The notes under the pieces are model-generated. The model did no database searches. It saw only the letters and a program-made list of their open reading frames with translations, and had not been told where the DNA came from. The position numbers and the translations under genes were made by a program. From Lateolabrax maculatus (Eukaryota > Chordata > Actinopteri > Acropomatiformes > Lateolabracidae), in the NCBI GenBank assembly GCA_031216445.1, contig CM062198.1, positions 124,001 to 188,000 of the forward strand: a stretch of 64,000 bases of DNA, in the 5' to 3' direction. Positions 20,746 through 34,801 of this stretch are shown here, one piece after another; positions within the stretch are counted from its first letter, which is position 1; every line of letters starts with the position of its first letter.

Positions 20746-21236
20746 TGTGATGATGATGAAGGAATCTCCGCTGACACCGACTTAGTTGTATAAAAAGGTT
20801 TATTACAAAAAGTACAGCGTCAAAACAAGCACCATGGATTGCCTGTGAGAAGATCCGAAGCCAATGTGAATCTCCCCCGTTTTCCACTCAAACTACACCT
20901 TTTAAAGCCTCATGGTATAGCTAATGTGTGGTGACAAGATAGGCTCAGAGCCAACCTCATAACCATACATGGCTATTTTACAGAAAGGGAAGGTGGAACC
21001 TATAGTTCAGGTTGAAACTGATCTCATCTCTTTGGAACTTTAGGAAAACAACCCCCAAGGGGCACCCATCTATGAAAGTAGCCAGACCTTGGACATAGGC
21101 TTATCTAAACATTTCCCACACAAGTATCTAAACATTGGATCCACACAAGTATCTAAACATTGGACACACATGGGAGAGACATCTCTCAGCTCAGACACCT
21201 CATTTTACTTAAATTTGGGTCAATTTGGTTGCTTCT
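20746..21236 (-). repeat. ERV 3' LTR (copy 2)
   Basis: Counterpart of 3500-3990. The AATAAA signal is at 20799-20804 on the plus strand as tttatt, and the U3 direct repeats are at about 21105-21173. The U3 border is unresolved. Confidence 0.6.
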
Positions 21237-21445
21237 TCAGCTGTCATGGTTTGGTGTAGGTTTATCTATGTGCATTGATTTCGTGAACATTGTACCACTA
21301 CCATCACTGTCCCTTCTTATAGGCATTGTCTGTGAACCACATGCGTGTCTATTTTTATGCCTTCTGGTCCTAATGTCAATGTTTGATTGTATTGAGCTGA
21401 CTTTATATACGTGAGTGTGATTACGTTGTTTACTGGTACTCCTCC

Positions 21446-22429
21446 TCTCAGCCAGTCTCTGTGATCATCTTTGTCCTTGGATCTTGAAGCTGTCTATCTT
21501 CCAGTTGGGAGGCTTCACCGTCCCTTTCTGGATCGTGCTGTGCCCTTGCTGTCTCACCTGGATCCCTCGCTCTGCAGCAATGGTTTAAATGGAACCAACA
21601 TTTCTTACCCTCTACTTTCAGCGCAGTTGGGGTAGTTAGGATAACCTTAAAGGGTCCTTCTCACCTTGGTTGGTCCCACTTTCGTTTGAACACCTTTACG
21701 TAGACCCAGTCTCCAGGTTCAACTCTCCTTAGCTGCTCTGGAATGTCAGCGTCTCTGTCCTCAGACACAGCTTTTACCTGTTGGAGCACAGCTTTGTGTA
21801 TTTGCGTTAGGTGTCGTAGGTAGCATGTTAGTTCTCGTTCACATTGCTCGCATACGGCCCTCTACAAAAGGGAACCGGCATCGGTCTCCCTGTAAGTGCC
21901 TCGTGTGGTATTAGATGTGTTAGTCTCTTAGCTTAGTGTTAGTGTTAGTTAGTGTTCGTATAGCCATCAAAGCAAGTGGCAATGCATCTACCCAATTGAT
22001 TTTATACTGACTGTCTGCTCTAATTTTTGCAAGTTTTGCTTTTAGCATGCCATTTGCCCTTTCCACTACTCTCTGTGACTGTGGGTGATACACACATCTG
22101 AACTTCTGTTTGATTCCTAGCATTTTTAGGGCTTTTTTTTTCTTTTTTTTTCTCAGCTACAAACGCAGGTCGGAAAAATGGTGACCACCAGACTGCTTGA
22201 AGGCATCTCAACACCTCCCCACTTGTGCAATGGTCCTGACCATGCGCACTACGTGTAGCAACCTGTACCAAAGATGTTGGGAGGACAATATGTCCATGTG
22301 CACTTCGCCATAGCCCATGTGATGGACCTTCTTCAGTGATTATACTTGCCCCCCTTTTTGCCCATACAGAATGTGCATATGGACTTGCCTGATGTTGTGC
22401 TGCTATTACATAGCAGCACATATATATAG

Positions 22430-22472
<43 letters not shown>

Positions 22473-23033
22473 TATATATATAAGTTTGTCAGTGGTTCAC
22501 AATCTCCAGCTACTAGCAGTGGTCCTATACAGGTGGGTGTAGCTATGCGTTTTGCGGCTTCATCTGCTAAGTTGTTGCCTTTAGCTATCAGGGAATTCGT
22601 TTTTTGATGAGCTACGCATTTAATGATGGCTAACACTTTTGGATGGTGTATGGCTTCTAGTAAAGCTGAGATGGCAGAAATGACGACATGTGTCTCACCG
22701 TTTGTGGTTTGGGAGCTTTCGATACTGCCTCAATTTGTGAGGGCACTATAGCTCATTTAGTGCCACAGAGTTGTCTACCTAAGTATTCAACCTGTGTCTG
22801 GCAAAACTGTAATTTATTTTTACTCACCTTGTGAGCCCCCTTTTCTAAAGCCATCAGGGCTGAGACTGAGTCTTGTGCACATTGAGCTTTGGAGGTGCTA
22901 CATATCAAGAGATCATCTACATATTGTAGTACTGTACTGGACACGTCTAGGTGTTGCAGGTCATTAGCCAATACTCGACTGAATATTGAGGGACTTTCAA
23001 CATAGCTCTGCGGGAGACGTGTGTACGTATACT
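21446..23033 (-). pseudogene. pol: ERV pol 3' half (copy 2, B3)
   Basis: Counterpart of 4200-5787, including the same poly-T expansion at about 22131-22152 that breaks the integrase frame. The same expansion in copies 1 and 2 but not 3 shows that copies 1 and 2 are the closest relatives. The YVDD frame is 22971-22753. Confidence 0.87.
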
Positions 23034-26000
23034 CACTGTAAAATCTAATTAGTTGACCTTACTTAAAAAAAAGTATGCAAACTCGTTGCAAATTAAGCAA
23101 AGTAATCTTAAGAATAGTGAGTTAGAAAAGCTTGTTTATTTTAAGTGTGCAGTACCAAATCAAGTAGTACAACTAAAAAAAAAAAAAAAAAGTTCATGTA
23201 ACTTAATAGCCATGCTTAGTGTTAACTTAATTTTTTCATTTTGTGTGGACTGCTTGATACAAATTTAACCCCACTTAGAATTATGATACCTACTACTTAC
23301 TACTCACTCATTTTTTTTCAGTTCATTTCAGTTCAGTTAAATTAAACAAACCAATTTCCTTGAATGGGTCCTTGTCCTTCTCCCATTTCTTATCTATTTT
23401 AGCTGTTATTACCTAATAAAGGGAAAAACACCACAAACATATACTTTAAAAGAACACTCACTGGGTTTGTTCAGCTGCATTACAACATTTATTAAAAAAA
23501 TAATTGCATCACTGACAGATCTAGACTGAACAATAAATGTTCGATATTGTTACTTTTGATTCCAATTCTCCAATATAAAATGTGTGTTTTATCACTCATG
23601 TAATAACCTTACAATAAACAATAAAATTACTGTTCTCTATCCTCTTGTCATATTTAATGTATTTTAAAGCTAGTTGCAAAATTGCTCATAGTGTGATCTA
23701 TGTCTGTTAGGCTATTGTAATAACAATATGCATTAAATCTATTATTCAGCCTCAAGTGTTCTGTTCCCAAGTATCACTTTCTTGTACATTCAAGTACAAA
23801 ACAGCAGCTAAACAACAAACTTGTGGTTTGATTTGACTGTAGAACATGACATGGACATGGCAAAAATAAAACCACATTTTTGTGAGCTAATTCTATGCAT
23901 GTAACAGTCTCACAATATTAAACAGGTAAACACCTGATAATTACAGGACTTCAGTGCATGCAAAATCATTGCATTTCTGATCAAAACTGAAAGTACAACA
24001 AATGCTTTTGTGTCCCAAAGCGAGCATCAGTCCAAGGTTTAAACCAACACAGAAAAACATCACTCCTTGGGTTTTGTATTTGTACTACATTATAACTACT
24101 ATAATTAAAAGTTTTCCCAAAACACAAATGTAAACAGGTCAACCTTGCTAGGTTCCTTTCTGACAACATTATCTAACAACTCTTTGCAACACAAGGTGGC
24201 GCTATTTCCACCATTAGCATACTAGCATAACATGGTACACTTTAATAGAATTTTTTTTTTTTTTTGAGATCATAAACAAGCCAGCTCAGTTGCATGAAAG
24301 CATAAAACTTTCTCTGATAACAGGAGAACATTAACTGCTGCATAATTTACAAAGTGCTATCTGACAGCTGATGGCTCTTTACTGGTCTAACCCAGTAGAC
24401 TGTTCTTCAAAGTTAACAGTTTTGGTGGGAGGTTTTCTTTCCCAGTCCAAGCATCACAGTCTGAATGAAGTTGAGTGTATTTGCCATGCATTTTGGGTAA
24501 TCCAAATGCAAAGCATATGTAAGCCCAAATAACAGACAAACTGCCTGAGGCAAGTTTTTTTATATGATCCATGATGATACCTCCCTCCAGAATGATGGCA
24601 GTGGAGATGGGCTGGAGGTCTACTGAACTTGGACCCTCATGAGGATTATCTTCACTGACAACTGTCAGCACACCGACAGTGCATTCTAGGGCCTCGTCTC
24701 TCGCTGTACCCTACAAAGACACACACACACATTCTTCAGCATGGCAATTTATGCTCTTCTAAACATTCATTTTTAATGTTGAAAGCATTTGCTAGGGAAT
24801 ATGGTTTTAAATATGTGTTCATACTGGATTGTTACAATATAACCAACAAAATAAATGTGGTATGATTAAACTAAAGCTATGGTCCACAAGGTCCATATAT
24901 TCTTAAACAGTGACACTGACTTTTCAGCCTGGACTCCTGCTCCTTAGATTTACAATTAATTAATGTGTACAACGTTTATGTGGCAAATTTCATTTTTATT
25001 TACTGGCTGTTTAAATACCTCTCAGATTAGCTGTGGAGGAATTGCCATACAAAATACATCAATCACTGTACAAAATGTATATTGTATATTGTGCAGATAA
25101 AATTACATCTTCTATGTCAGCACAGATATAGTTCTATTTTAATGCAGACCAAACTTTTTCTTATGTGCAAGTACTTACAGAGCATGTCTTGAAGAATTCA
25201 CTGGAGTCGTCACCAAGTAAAATAGGAATGCCTTTGAGGACAACAGAGCGAAGTACTGTCACGTCTGGTGTCTAATGATACACAGAGAGAGAAAAGACCA
25301 GTTAACAGAGTAATTTGCAAGGCACAAGCACAAGTCAGACAGGAAATAGAATAGGTTGGGCTGGATCATCTCATTTAGAACTTGATTGATGAACTATCAC
25401 ACAGATCAAAAGCAAAATTAACCTACTTACCATCCAGCTCATGTGCTGCATCAGCTCACTGAGCTTCTGGCCAACAGTTCCCCTTCTTGTTTTGAAAAGT
25501 TCAATGAAACGTGGGGTATACTGGTCCAGAGCCTCAAAGAAGTCTCCCTCAAGATTCTTACTTGCGATTCTGTTGAACTCAGCAAACACCTGAAAAGTAG
25601 AGAGAGGGGTGGGTAGGGATGGAGAGATGGCAGAAGTGTTAACATTCCAACAAGTGTGTTTGGATTTCTAGCCACACACCTTGAATTTCTTTTTGATAGG
25701 CATTATTTTATTGGTTGAGAACAAAAATAGTTTACCTGTCTGTGAAGAGTGCTGGCCATCGTTCAACAATGTTCTGTACAGCAGGTTCCTTTTCTACAAT
25801 TTCTTGTCTGCGTAGTGGGAATGATTGGTCCATCATTTGTGAGATGAGAGTGCCATTGGGTTGTTTCTTCTTCATTTCTTCCACGAGAACCTTTCTGGCA
25901 TTTTCAAGGCTTGTTTCATCATGTCCTTCAGGTAAGTTAGGTAGGTAGTTTGCTTCACCTCTTTTTGGCTGTTTGATATTCTTGCTTGAGGATTCTCCTT

Positions 26001-28033
26001 CTGGGTTGCCTTTACTTCTTTTGCCTCCATTGATTGCTACATCCTCACATCCAGCTTTTTGAAGCTTTGTGCGATAATTTAAGGCTGTTTTTCCAGCCAT
26101 ACCATCTGTGTGGTCCAGGCTCAGTGAGGCAGGGGTGTTTGCTAATTAGTGCTTTTACAACACTGCTGAAGTCATCATCTTTAGGGTAAGCCTTGAAACT
26201 GTACATCGTCTCAGCAAGCTTTTCTAGTATGTCATGCTTCATATCTCGTGGTAGAGTCATACGTGTTCCATCCTTCATAAAGGCAAGATCTGCCTGTCTG
26301 AGTCTATAGTCAACATCAACTGAGAAATTGGGTATGTCAAAGAAATCTGGCCACTGTTGTCTTAGCGATGGTGATGCTCTTCCTGTCGACAGGATCTCAG
26401 TGTCTGCTGTGCTGCACTCAGTGTCTGATGTTGTGGTGGGTGATGACAATGCGGTTAAATGGAGAGTCACAAGAGGGATGATTTTGAGCGTAGCTCTTTC
26501 AGGTAAATCAGTTATTTCAGTCAAATTGCAGAGGGCATTATGGAAGTCTTGATCTTCATACTGCAGTTTAAAGTCATACTGCAGTGACAGTTTATCTACC
26601 AGTTGCACTTTTAATTCTTCAATAGACTGTGGTCTCTCATTTAAAGTCAACTTCCTGATATCATCTTCAGCGATGATGAGTAGAGCAAGCTGAATGGAAT
26701 GAAGAGAGGAGCGATATTTAGGGTGTAGATTTCCAAGTACCCAGTAGATGGCAGCTTGTGTTTCTTTCTGGAGGTTCCCAAGGGCTTAGCCACCTCAAAA
26801 TCATCTATGTACAAGAAAAGAGCAATCCTGAATTCTTCCTCTGTCAAGAGAGAATTGTCTTTAAACCGGTAACCATCCCTGTGAGATCTGTATCCTTGTG
26901 ACAAATTTGTCTCAGATGACATGGCCTTATCTAAAATTTCTCCATTGTTTAGTAATGTCTGCAGCATTTTTAGTATGGGGATATACACAACTGTCTGCCT
27001 GTCATTTTTTAGGACAAACTCAATAGGCGTCACCACTGAGAATTCTTTTCAAATGTATGATGTTCGCTTGCTAGTGGTTGACAATGACCCCCTAGTAGAA
27101 GTGAATTTCAGGAATACATTATTCTCAGTAAATACTTTAGCTATCTCACTCACTTAAGAGTCCTCAACATCTCCACAATGTTGATTTAGTATTTTTCCAA
27201 CCGAGGTATGTAACAATGGCTGTGAAAGCACATAAATTTGGTTGATCTGCTCTATAACTTCTTGCAGGGCATTTTCAGAGATGTTAAGAATCGATGACAT
27301 TTTCAGAAAAACAGCAGCTACATTATGTTCCAACTGACTCTCCAAGTCTCCCACATCTTCATTGAGCTCAGTAACCTCAAACTCAACCTGATCAGTTTCA
27401 GGGGCACTATCCTCAGGTTGAATATTTATATTAGGTGGAGGTACCTCAAGTACATTATGTGACACAATTTCAGGTTTGAATGCCATCTTATTGTGGTCTT
27501 GATGTTCTTTGCTTTTATGTGCATTAAAGGTTGAATAAACATTGCTCTGAAAGCTACAGCCTTGATATGGACAGGAAACCTTTTGCTTCAGCTTCAAATG
27601 TCTTCGTAAATGGGTAAAAAAGTCAGCTCCAGTGCAAGGCTCCACAAAGTCACACAGCTGACAATGGAAAGCAGTTTCACCCACGTTCCCCAGGTCCTTT
27701 TGAGTGTGCCATGTTGATAAGTGGACTTTGAGTGCATTGAAAGATTTAAATGTGCACAGGCACTCCTTATAAAGGCACGGTAGTGGTGATATTCGAGTGT
27801 GGCACCCGTGTTTTAAGCGGTAATGCTTAAGTAAGAAGCACCTCTTTTCAGCACAAAATGTGCAGTACTTACACAACCACTGCATAGGAAGTTTTTTGTC
27901 TTCTTGAAAAATCTGAAAAGAAAAGATCATTTTAGCATCAAGCCCGGCAAAATAGAAACAAAAAACAAGCACACTAACATGCAGTATCAGACTTGAAATA
28001 CCAGAGCAACAGAAAAAAACCTTCCTTGCAAAA
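23034..28033 (-). mobile_element. X transposon, left part, truncated (B3)
   Basis: The left terminus at 23034 follows TACT. The copy is cut at the tandem junction at 28033. Just before the junction it reads 'acaagcacac' where other copies have 'acaaaaacac' or 'acaaaaagac'. This lengthens the open frame upstream of the zinc fingers to 272 codons, but that extension is intronic. Confidence 0.85.
24387..27912 (-). pseudogene. X gene, B3
   Basis: All shared lesions are present. Private or diagnostic changes: KNIKQPKR (shared with B7), SSVVKALI instead of SSVAKALI, EANYLPNL, GKENLPP, donor GTAAGT. The zinc-finger frame (27870-27154 and upstream) is intact, but the copy is headless, with integrase upstream. 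Confidence 0.8.
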
Positions 28034-28315
28034 TTGTCTCAGCTACAAACGCAGGTCGGAAAAATGGTGACCACCAGACTGCTTGAAGGCGTCTCAACAC
28101 CTCCCCACTTGTGCAATGGTCCTGACCATGCGCACTACGTGTAGCAACCTGTACCAAAGATGTTGGGAGGACAATATGTCCATGTGCACTTCGCCATAGC
28201 CCATGTGATGGACCTTCTTCAGTGATTATACTTGCCCCCCTTTTTGCCCATACAGAATGTGCATATGGACTTGCCTGATGTTGTGCTGCTATTACATAGC
28301 AGCACATATATATAG

Positions 28316-28352
<37 letters not shown>

Positions 28353-28913
28353 TATATATATAAGTTTGTCAGTGGTTCACAATCTCCAGCTACTAGCAGT
28401 GGTCCTATACAGGTGGGTGTAGCTATGCGTTTTGCGGCTTCATCTGCTAAGTTGTTGCCTTTAGCTATCAGGGAATTCGTTTTTTGATGAGCTACGCATT
28501 TAATGATGGCTAACACTTTTGGATGGTGTATGGCTTCTAGTAAAGCTGAGATGGCAGAAATGACGACATGTGTCTCACCGTTTGTGGTTTGGGAGCTTTC
28601 GATACTGCCTCAATTTGTGAGGGCACTATAGCTCATTTAGTGCCACAGAGTTGTCTACCTAAGTATTCAACCTGTGTCTGGCAAAACTGTAATTTATTTT
28701 TACTCACCTTGTGAGCCCCCTTTTCTAAAGCCATCAGGGCTGAGACTGAGTCTTGTGCACATTGAGCTTTGGAGGTGCTACATATCAAGAGATCATCTAC
28801 ATATTGTAGTACTGTACTGGACACGTCTAGGTGTTGCAGGTCATTAGCCAATACTCGACTGAATATTGAGGGACTTTCAACATAGCTCTGCGGGAGACGT
28901 GTGTACGTATACT
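28034..28913 (-). pseudogene. pol: ERV pol fragment in B4
   Basis: Same short fragment as in B2: junction inside integrase, RNase H tail (28516 downward), YVDD frame 28851-28633, ending at TACT before X. Confidence 0.85.
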
Positions 28914-31900
28914 CACTGTAAAATCTAATTAGTTGACCTTACTTAAAAAAAAGTATGCAAACTCGTTGCAAATTAAGCAAAGTAATCTTAAGAATAGTGA
29001 GTTAGAAAAGCTTGTTTATTTTAAGTGTGCAGTACCAAATCAAGTAGTACAACTAAAAAAAAAAAAAAAAAGTTCATGTAACTTAATAGCCATGCTTAGT
29101 GTTAACTTAATTTTTTCATTTTGTGTGGACTGCTTGATACAAATTTAACCCCACTTAGAATTATGATACCTACTACTTACTACTCACTCATTTTTTTTCA
29201 GTTCATTTCAGTTCAGTTAAATTAAACAAACCAATTTCCTTGAATGGGTCCTTGTCCTTCTCCCATTTCTTATCTATTTTAGCTGTTATTACCTAATAAA
29301 GGGAAAAACACCACAAACATATACTTTAAAAGAACACTCACTGGGTTTGTTCAGCTGCATTACAACATTTATTAAAAAAATAATTGCATCACTGACAGAT
29401 CTAGACTGAACAATAAATGTTCGATATTGTTACTTTTGATTCCAATTCTCCAATATAAAATGTGTGTTTTATCACTCATGTAATAACCTTACAATAAACA
29501 ATAAAATTACTGTTCTCTATCCTCTTGTCATATTTAATGTATTTTAAAGCTAGTTGCAAAATTGCTCATAGTGTGATCTATGTCTGTTAGGCTATTGTAA
29601 TAACAATATGCATTAAATCTATTATTCAGCCTCAAGTGTTCTGTTCCCAAGTATCACTTTCTTGTACATTCAAGTACAAAACAGCAGCTAAACAACAAAC
29701 TTGTGGTTTGATTTGACTGTAGAACATGACATGGACATGGCAAAAATAAAACCACATTTTTGTGAGCTAATTCTATGCATGTAACAGTCTCACAATATTA
29801 AACAGGTAAACACCTGATAATTACAGGACTTCAGTGCATGCAAAATCATTGCATTTCTGATCAAAACTGAAAGTACAACAAATGCTTTTGTGTCCCAAAG
29901 CGAGCATCAGTCCAAGGTTTAAACCAACACAGAAAAACATCACTCCTTGGGTTTTGTATTTGTACTACATTATAACTACTATAATTAAAAGTTTTCCCAA
30001 AACACAAATGTAAACAGGTCAACCTTGCTAGGTTCCTTTCTGACAACATTATCTAACAACTCTTTGCAACACAAGGTGGCGCTATTTCCACCATTAGCAT
30101 ACTAGCATAACATGGTACACTTTAATAGAATTTTTTTTTTTTTTTGAGATCATAAACAAGCCAGCTCAGTTGCATGAAAGCATAAAACTTTCTCTGATAA
30201 CAGGAGAACATTAACTGCTGCATAATTTACAAAGTGCTATCTGACAGCTGATGGCTCTTTACTGGTCTAACCCAGTAGACTGTTCTTCAAAGTTAACAGT
30301 TTTGGTGGGAGGTTTTCTTTCCCAGTCCAAGCATCACAGTCTGAATGAAGTTGAGTGTATTTGCCATGCATTTTGGGTAATCCAAATGCAAAGCATATGT
30401 AAGCCCAAATAACAGACAAACTGCCTGAGGCAAGTTTTTTTATATGATCCATGATGATACCTCCCTCCAGAATGATGGCAGTGGAGATGGGCTGGAGGTC
30501 TACTGAACTTGGACCCTCATGAGGATTATCTTCACTGACAACTGTCAGCACACCGACAGTGCATTCTAGGGCCTCGTCTCTCGTTGTACCCTACAAAGAC
30601 ACACACACACATTCTTCAGCATGGCAATTTATGCTCTTCTAAACATTCATTTTTAATGTTGAAAGCATTTGCTAGGGAATATGGTTTTAAATATGTGTTC
30701 ATACTGGATTGTTACAATATAACCAACAAAATAAATGTGGTATGATTAAACTAAAGCTATGGTCCACAAGGTCCATATATTCTTAAACAGTGACACTGAC
30801 TTTTCAGCCTGGACTCCTGCTCCTTAGATTTACAATTAATTAATGTGTACAACGTTTATGTGGCAAATTTCATTTTTATTTACTGGCTGTTTAAATACCT
30901 CTCAGATTAGCTGTGGAGGAATTGCCATACAAAATACATCAATCACTGTACAAAATGTATATTGTATATTGTGCAGATAAAATTACATCTTCTATGTCAG
31001 CACAGATATAGTTCTATTTTAATGCAGACCAAACTTTTTCTTATGTGCAAGTACTTACAGAGCATGTCTTGAAGAATTCACTGGAGTCGTCACCAAGTAA
31101 AATAGGAATGCCTTTGAGGACAACAGAGCGAAGTACTGTCACGTCTGGTGTCTAATGATACACAGAGAGAGAAAAGACCAGTTAACAGAGTAATTTGCAA
31201 GGCACAAGCACAAGTCAGACAGGAAATAGAATAGGTTGGGCTGGATCATCTCATTTAGAACTTGATTGATGAACTATCACACAGATCAAAAGCAAAATTA
31301 ACCTACTTACCATCCAGCTCATGTGCTGCATCAGCTCACTGAGCTTCTGGCCAACAGTTCCCCTTCTTGTTTTGAAAAGTTCAATGAAACGTGGGGTATA
31401 CTGGTCCAGAGCCTCAAAGAAGTCTCCCTCAAGATTCTTACTTGCGATTCTGTTGAACTCAGCAAACACCTGAAAAGTAGAGAGAGGGGTGGGTAGGGAT
31501 GGAGAGATGGCAGAAGTGTTAACATTCCAACAAGTGTGTTTGGATTTCTAGCCACACACCTTGAATTTCTTTTTGATAGGCATTATTTTATTGGTTGAGA
31601 ACAAAAATAGTTTACCTGTCTGTGAAGAGTGCTGGCCATCGTTCAACAATGTTCTGTACAGCAGGTTCCTTTTCTACAATTTCTTGTCTGCGTAGTGGGA
31701 ATGATTGGTCCATCATTTGTGAGATGAGAGTGCCATTGGGTTGTTTCTTCTTCATTTCTTCCACGAGAACCTTTCTGGCATTTTCAAGGCTTGTTTCATC
31801 ATGTCCTTCAGGTAAGTTAGGTAGGGAGTTTGCTTCACCTCTTTTTGGCCGTTTGATATTCTTGCTTGAGGATTCTCCTTCTGGGTTGCCTTTACTTCTT

Positions 31901-33913
31901 TTGCCTCCATTGATTGCTACATCCTCACATCCAGCTTTTTGAAGCTTTGTGCGATAATTTAAGGCTGTTTTTCCAGCCATACCATCTGTGTGGTCCAGGC
32001 TCAGTGAGGCAGGGGTGTTTGCTAATTAGTGCTTTTGCAACACTGCTGAAGTCATCATCTTTAGGGTAAGCCTTGAAACTGTACATCGTCTCAGCAAGCT
32101 TTTCTAGTATGTCATGCTTCATATCTCGTGGTAGAGTCATACGTGTTCCATCCTTCATAAAGGCAAGATCTGCCTGTCTGAGTCTATAGTCAACATCAAC
32201 TGAGAAATTGGGTATGTCAAAGAAATCTGGCCACTGTTGTCTTAGCGATGGTGATGCTCTTCCTGTCGACAGGATCTCAGTGTCTGCTGTGCTGCACTCA
32301 GTGTCTGATGTTGTGGTGGGTGATGACAATGCGGTTAAATGGAGAGTCACAAGAGGGATGATTTTGAGCGTAGCTCTTTCAGGTAAATCAGTTATTTCAG
32401 TCAAATTGCAGAGGGCATTATGGAAGTCTTGATCTTCATACTGCAGTTTAAAGTCATACTGCAGTGACAGTTTATCTACCAGTTGCACTTTTAATTCTTC
32501 AATAGACTGTGGTCTCTCATTTAAAGTCAACTTCCTGATATCATCTTCAGCGATGATGAGTAGAGCAAGCTGAATGGAATGAAGAGAGGAGCGATATTTA
32601 GGGTGTAGATTTCCAAGTACCCAGTAGATGGCAGCTTGTGTTTCTTTCTGGAGGTTCCCAAGGGCTTAGCCACCTCAAAATCATCTATGTACAAGAAAAG
32701 AGCAATCCTGAATTCTTCCTCTGTCAAGAGAGAATTGTCTTTAAACCGGTAACCATCCCTGTGAGATCTGTATCCTTGTGACAAATTTGTCTCAGATGAC
32801 ATGGCCTTATGTAAAATTTCTCCATTGTTTAGTAATGTCTGCAGCATTTTTAGTATGGGGATATACACAACTGTCTGCCTGTCATTTTTTAGGACAAACT
32901 CAATAGGCGTCACCACTGAGAATTCTTTTCAAATGTATGATGTTCGCTTGCTAGTAGTTGACAATGACCCCCTAGTAGAAGTGAATTTCAGGAATACATT
33001 ATTCTCAGTAAATACTTTAGCTATCTCACTCACTTAAGAGTCCTCAACATCTCCACAATGTTGATTTAGTATTTTTCCAACCGAGGTATGTAACAATGGC
33101 TGTGAAAGCACATAAATTTGGTTGATCTGCTCTATAACTTCTTGCAGGGCATTTTCAGAGATGTTAAGAATCGATGACATTTTCAGAAAAACAGCAGCTA
33201 CATTATGTTCCAACTGACTCTCCAAGTCTCCCACATCTTCATTGAGCTCAGTAACCTCAAACTCAACCTGATCAGTTTCAGGGGCACTATCCTCAGGTTG
33301 AATATTTATATTAGGTGGAGGTACCTCAAGTACATTATGTGACACAATTTCAGGTTTGAATGCCATCTTATTGTGGTCTTGATGTTCTTTGCTTTTATGT
33401 GCATTAAAGGTTGAATAAACATTGCTCTGAAAGCTACAGCCTTGATATGGACAGGAAACCTTTTGCTTCAGCTTCAAATGTCTTCGTAAATGGGTAAAAA
33501 AGTCAGCTCCAGTGCAAGGCTCCACAAAGTCACACAGCTGACAATGGAAAGCAGTTTCACCCACGTTCCCCAGGTCCTTTTGAGTGTGCCATGTTGATAA
33601 GTGGACTTTGAGTGCATTGAAAGATTTAAATGTGCACAGGCACTCCTTATAAAGGCACGGTAGTGGTGATATTCGAGTGTGGCACCCGTGTTTTAAGCGG
33701 TAATGCTTAAGTAAGAAGCACCTCTTTTCAGCACAAAATGTGCAGTACTTACACAACCACTGCATAGGAAGTTTTTTGTCTTCTTGAAAAATCTGAAAAG
33801 AAAAGATCATTTTAGCATCAAGCCCGGCAAAATAGAAACAAAAAACAAAAACACTAACATGCAGTATCAGACTTGAAATACCAGAGCAACAGAAAAAAAC
33901 CTTCCTTGCAAAA
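28914..33913 (-). mobile_element. X transposon, left part, truncated (B4)
   Basis: Left terminus at 28914. Cut at 33913 by the junction to B5. It shares the eight-A run next to the terminus with B1 and B3 (other copies have seven). Confidence 0.85.
30267..33792 (-). pseudogene. X gene, B4
   Basis: Zinc-finger frame 33765-33034 intact, no promoter. Diagnostic changes: EANSLPNL (shared with B5 and B6), LHKAMSS instead of LDKAMSS (private), CGTTGTACC at the start of exon 4 (private), GKENLPP like B1-B3. Shared stops and frameshifts present. Confidence 0.8.
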
Positions 33914-34195
33914 TTGTCTCAGCTACAAACGCAGGTCGGAAAAATGGTGACCACCAGACTGCTTGAAGGCGTCTCAACACCTCCCCACTTGTGCAATGGT
34001 CCTGACCATGCGCACTACGTGTAGCAACCTGTACCAAAGATGTTGGGAGGACAATATGTCCATGTGCACTTCGCCATAGCCCATGTGATGGACCTTCTTC
34101 AGTGATTATACTTGCCCCCCTTTTTGCCCATACAGAATGTGCATATGGACTTGCCTGATGTTGTGCTGCTATTACATAGCAGCACATATATATAG

Positions 34196-34242
<47 letters not shown>

Positions 34243-34801
34243 TATATATAAGTTTGTCAGTGGTTCACAATCTCCAGCTACTAGCAGTGGTCCTATACAG
34301 GTGGGTGTAGCTATGCGTTTTGCGGCTTCATCTGCTAAGTTGTTGCCTTTAGCTATCAGGGAATTCGTTTTTTGATGAGCTACGCATTTAATGATGGCTA
34401 ACACTTTTGGATGGTGTATGGCTTCTAGTAAAGCTGAGATGGCAGAAATGACGACATGTGTCTCACCGTTTGTGGTTTGGGAGCTTTCGATACTGCCTCA
34501 ATTTGTGAGGGCACTATAGCTCATTTAGTGCCACAGAGTTGTCTACCTAAGTATTCAACCTGTGTCTGGCAAAACTGTAATTTATTTTTACTCACCTTGT
34601 GAGCCCCCTTTTCTAAAGCCATCAGGGCTGAGACTGAGTCTTGTGCACATTGAGCTTTGGAGGTGCTACATATCAAGAGATCATCTACATATTGTAGTAC
34701 TGTACTGGACACGTCTAGGTGTTGCAGGTCATTAGCCAATACTCGACTGAATATTGAGGGACTTTCAACATAGCTCTGCGGGAGACGTGTGTACGTATAC
34801 T
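33914..34801 (-). pseudogene. pol: ERV pol fragment in B5
   Basis: YVDD frame 34739-34521. The (TA)n tract is long, and the following 'catatata' motif is two bases shorter than in B1-B4, so the RNase H frame does not run through it. Confidence 0.85.
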
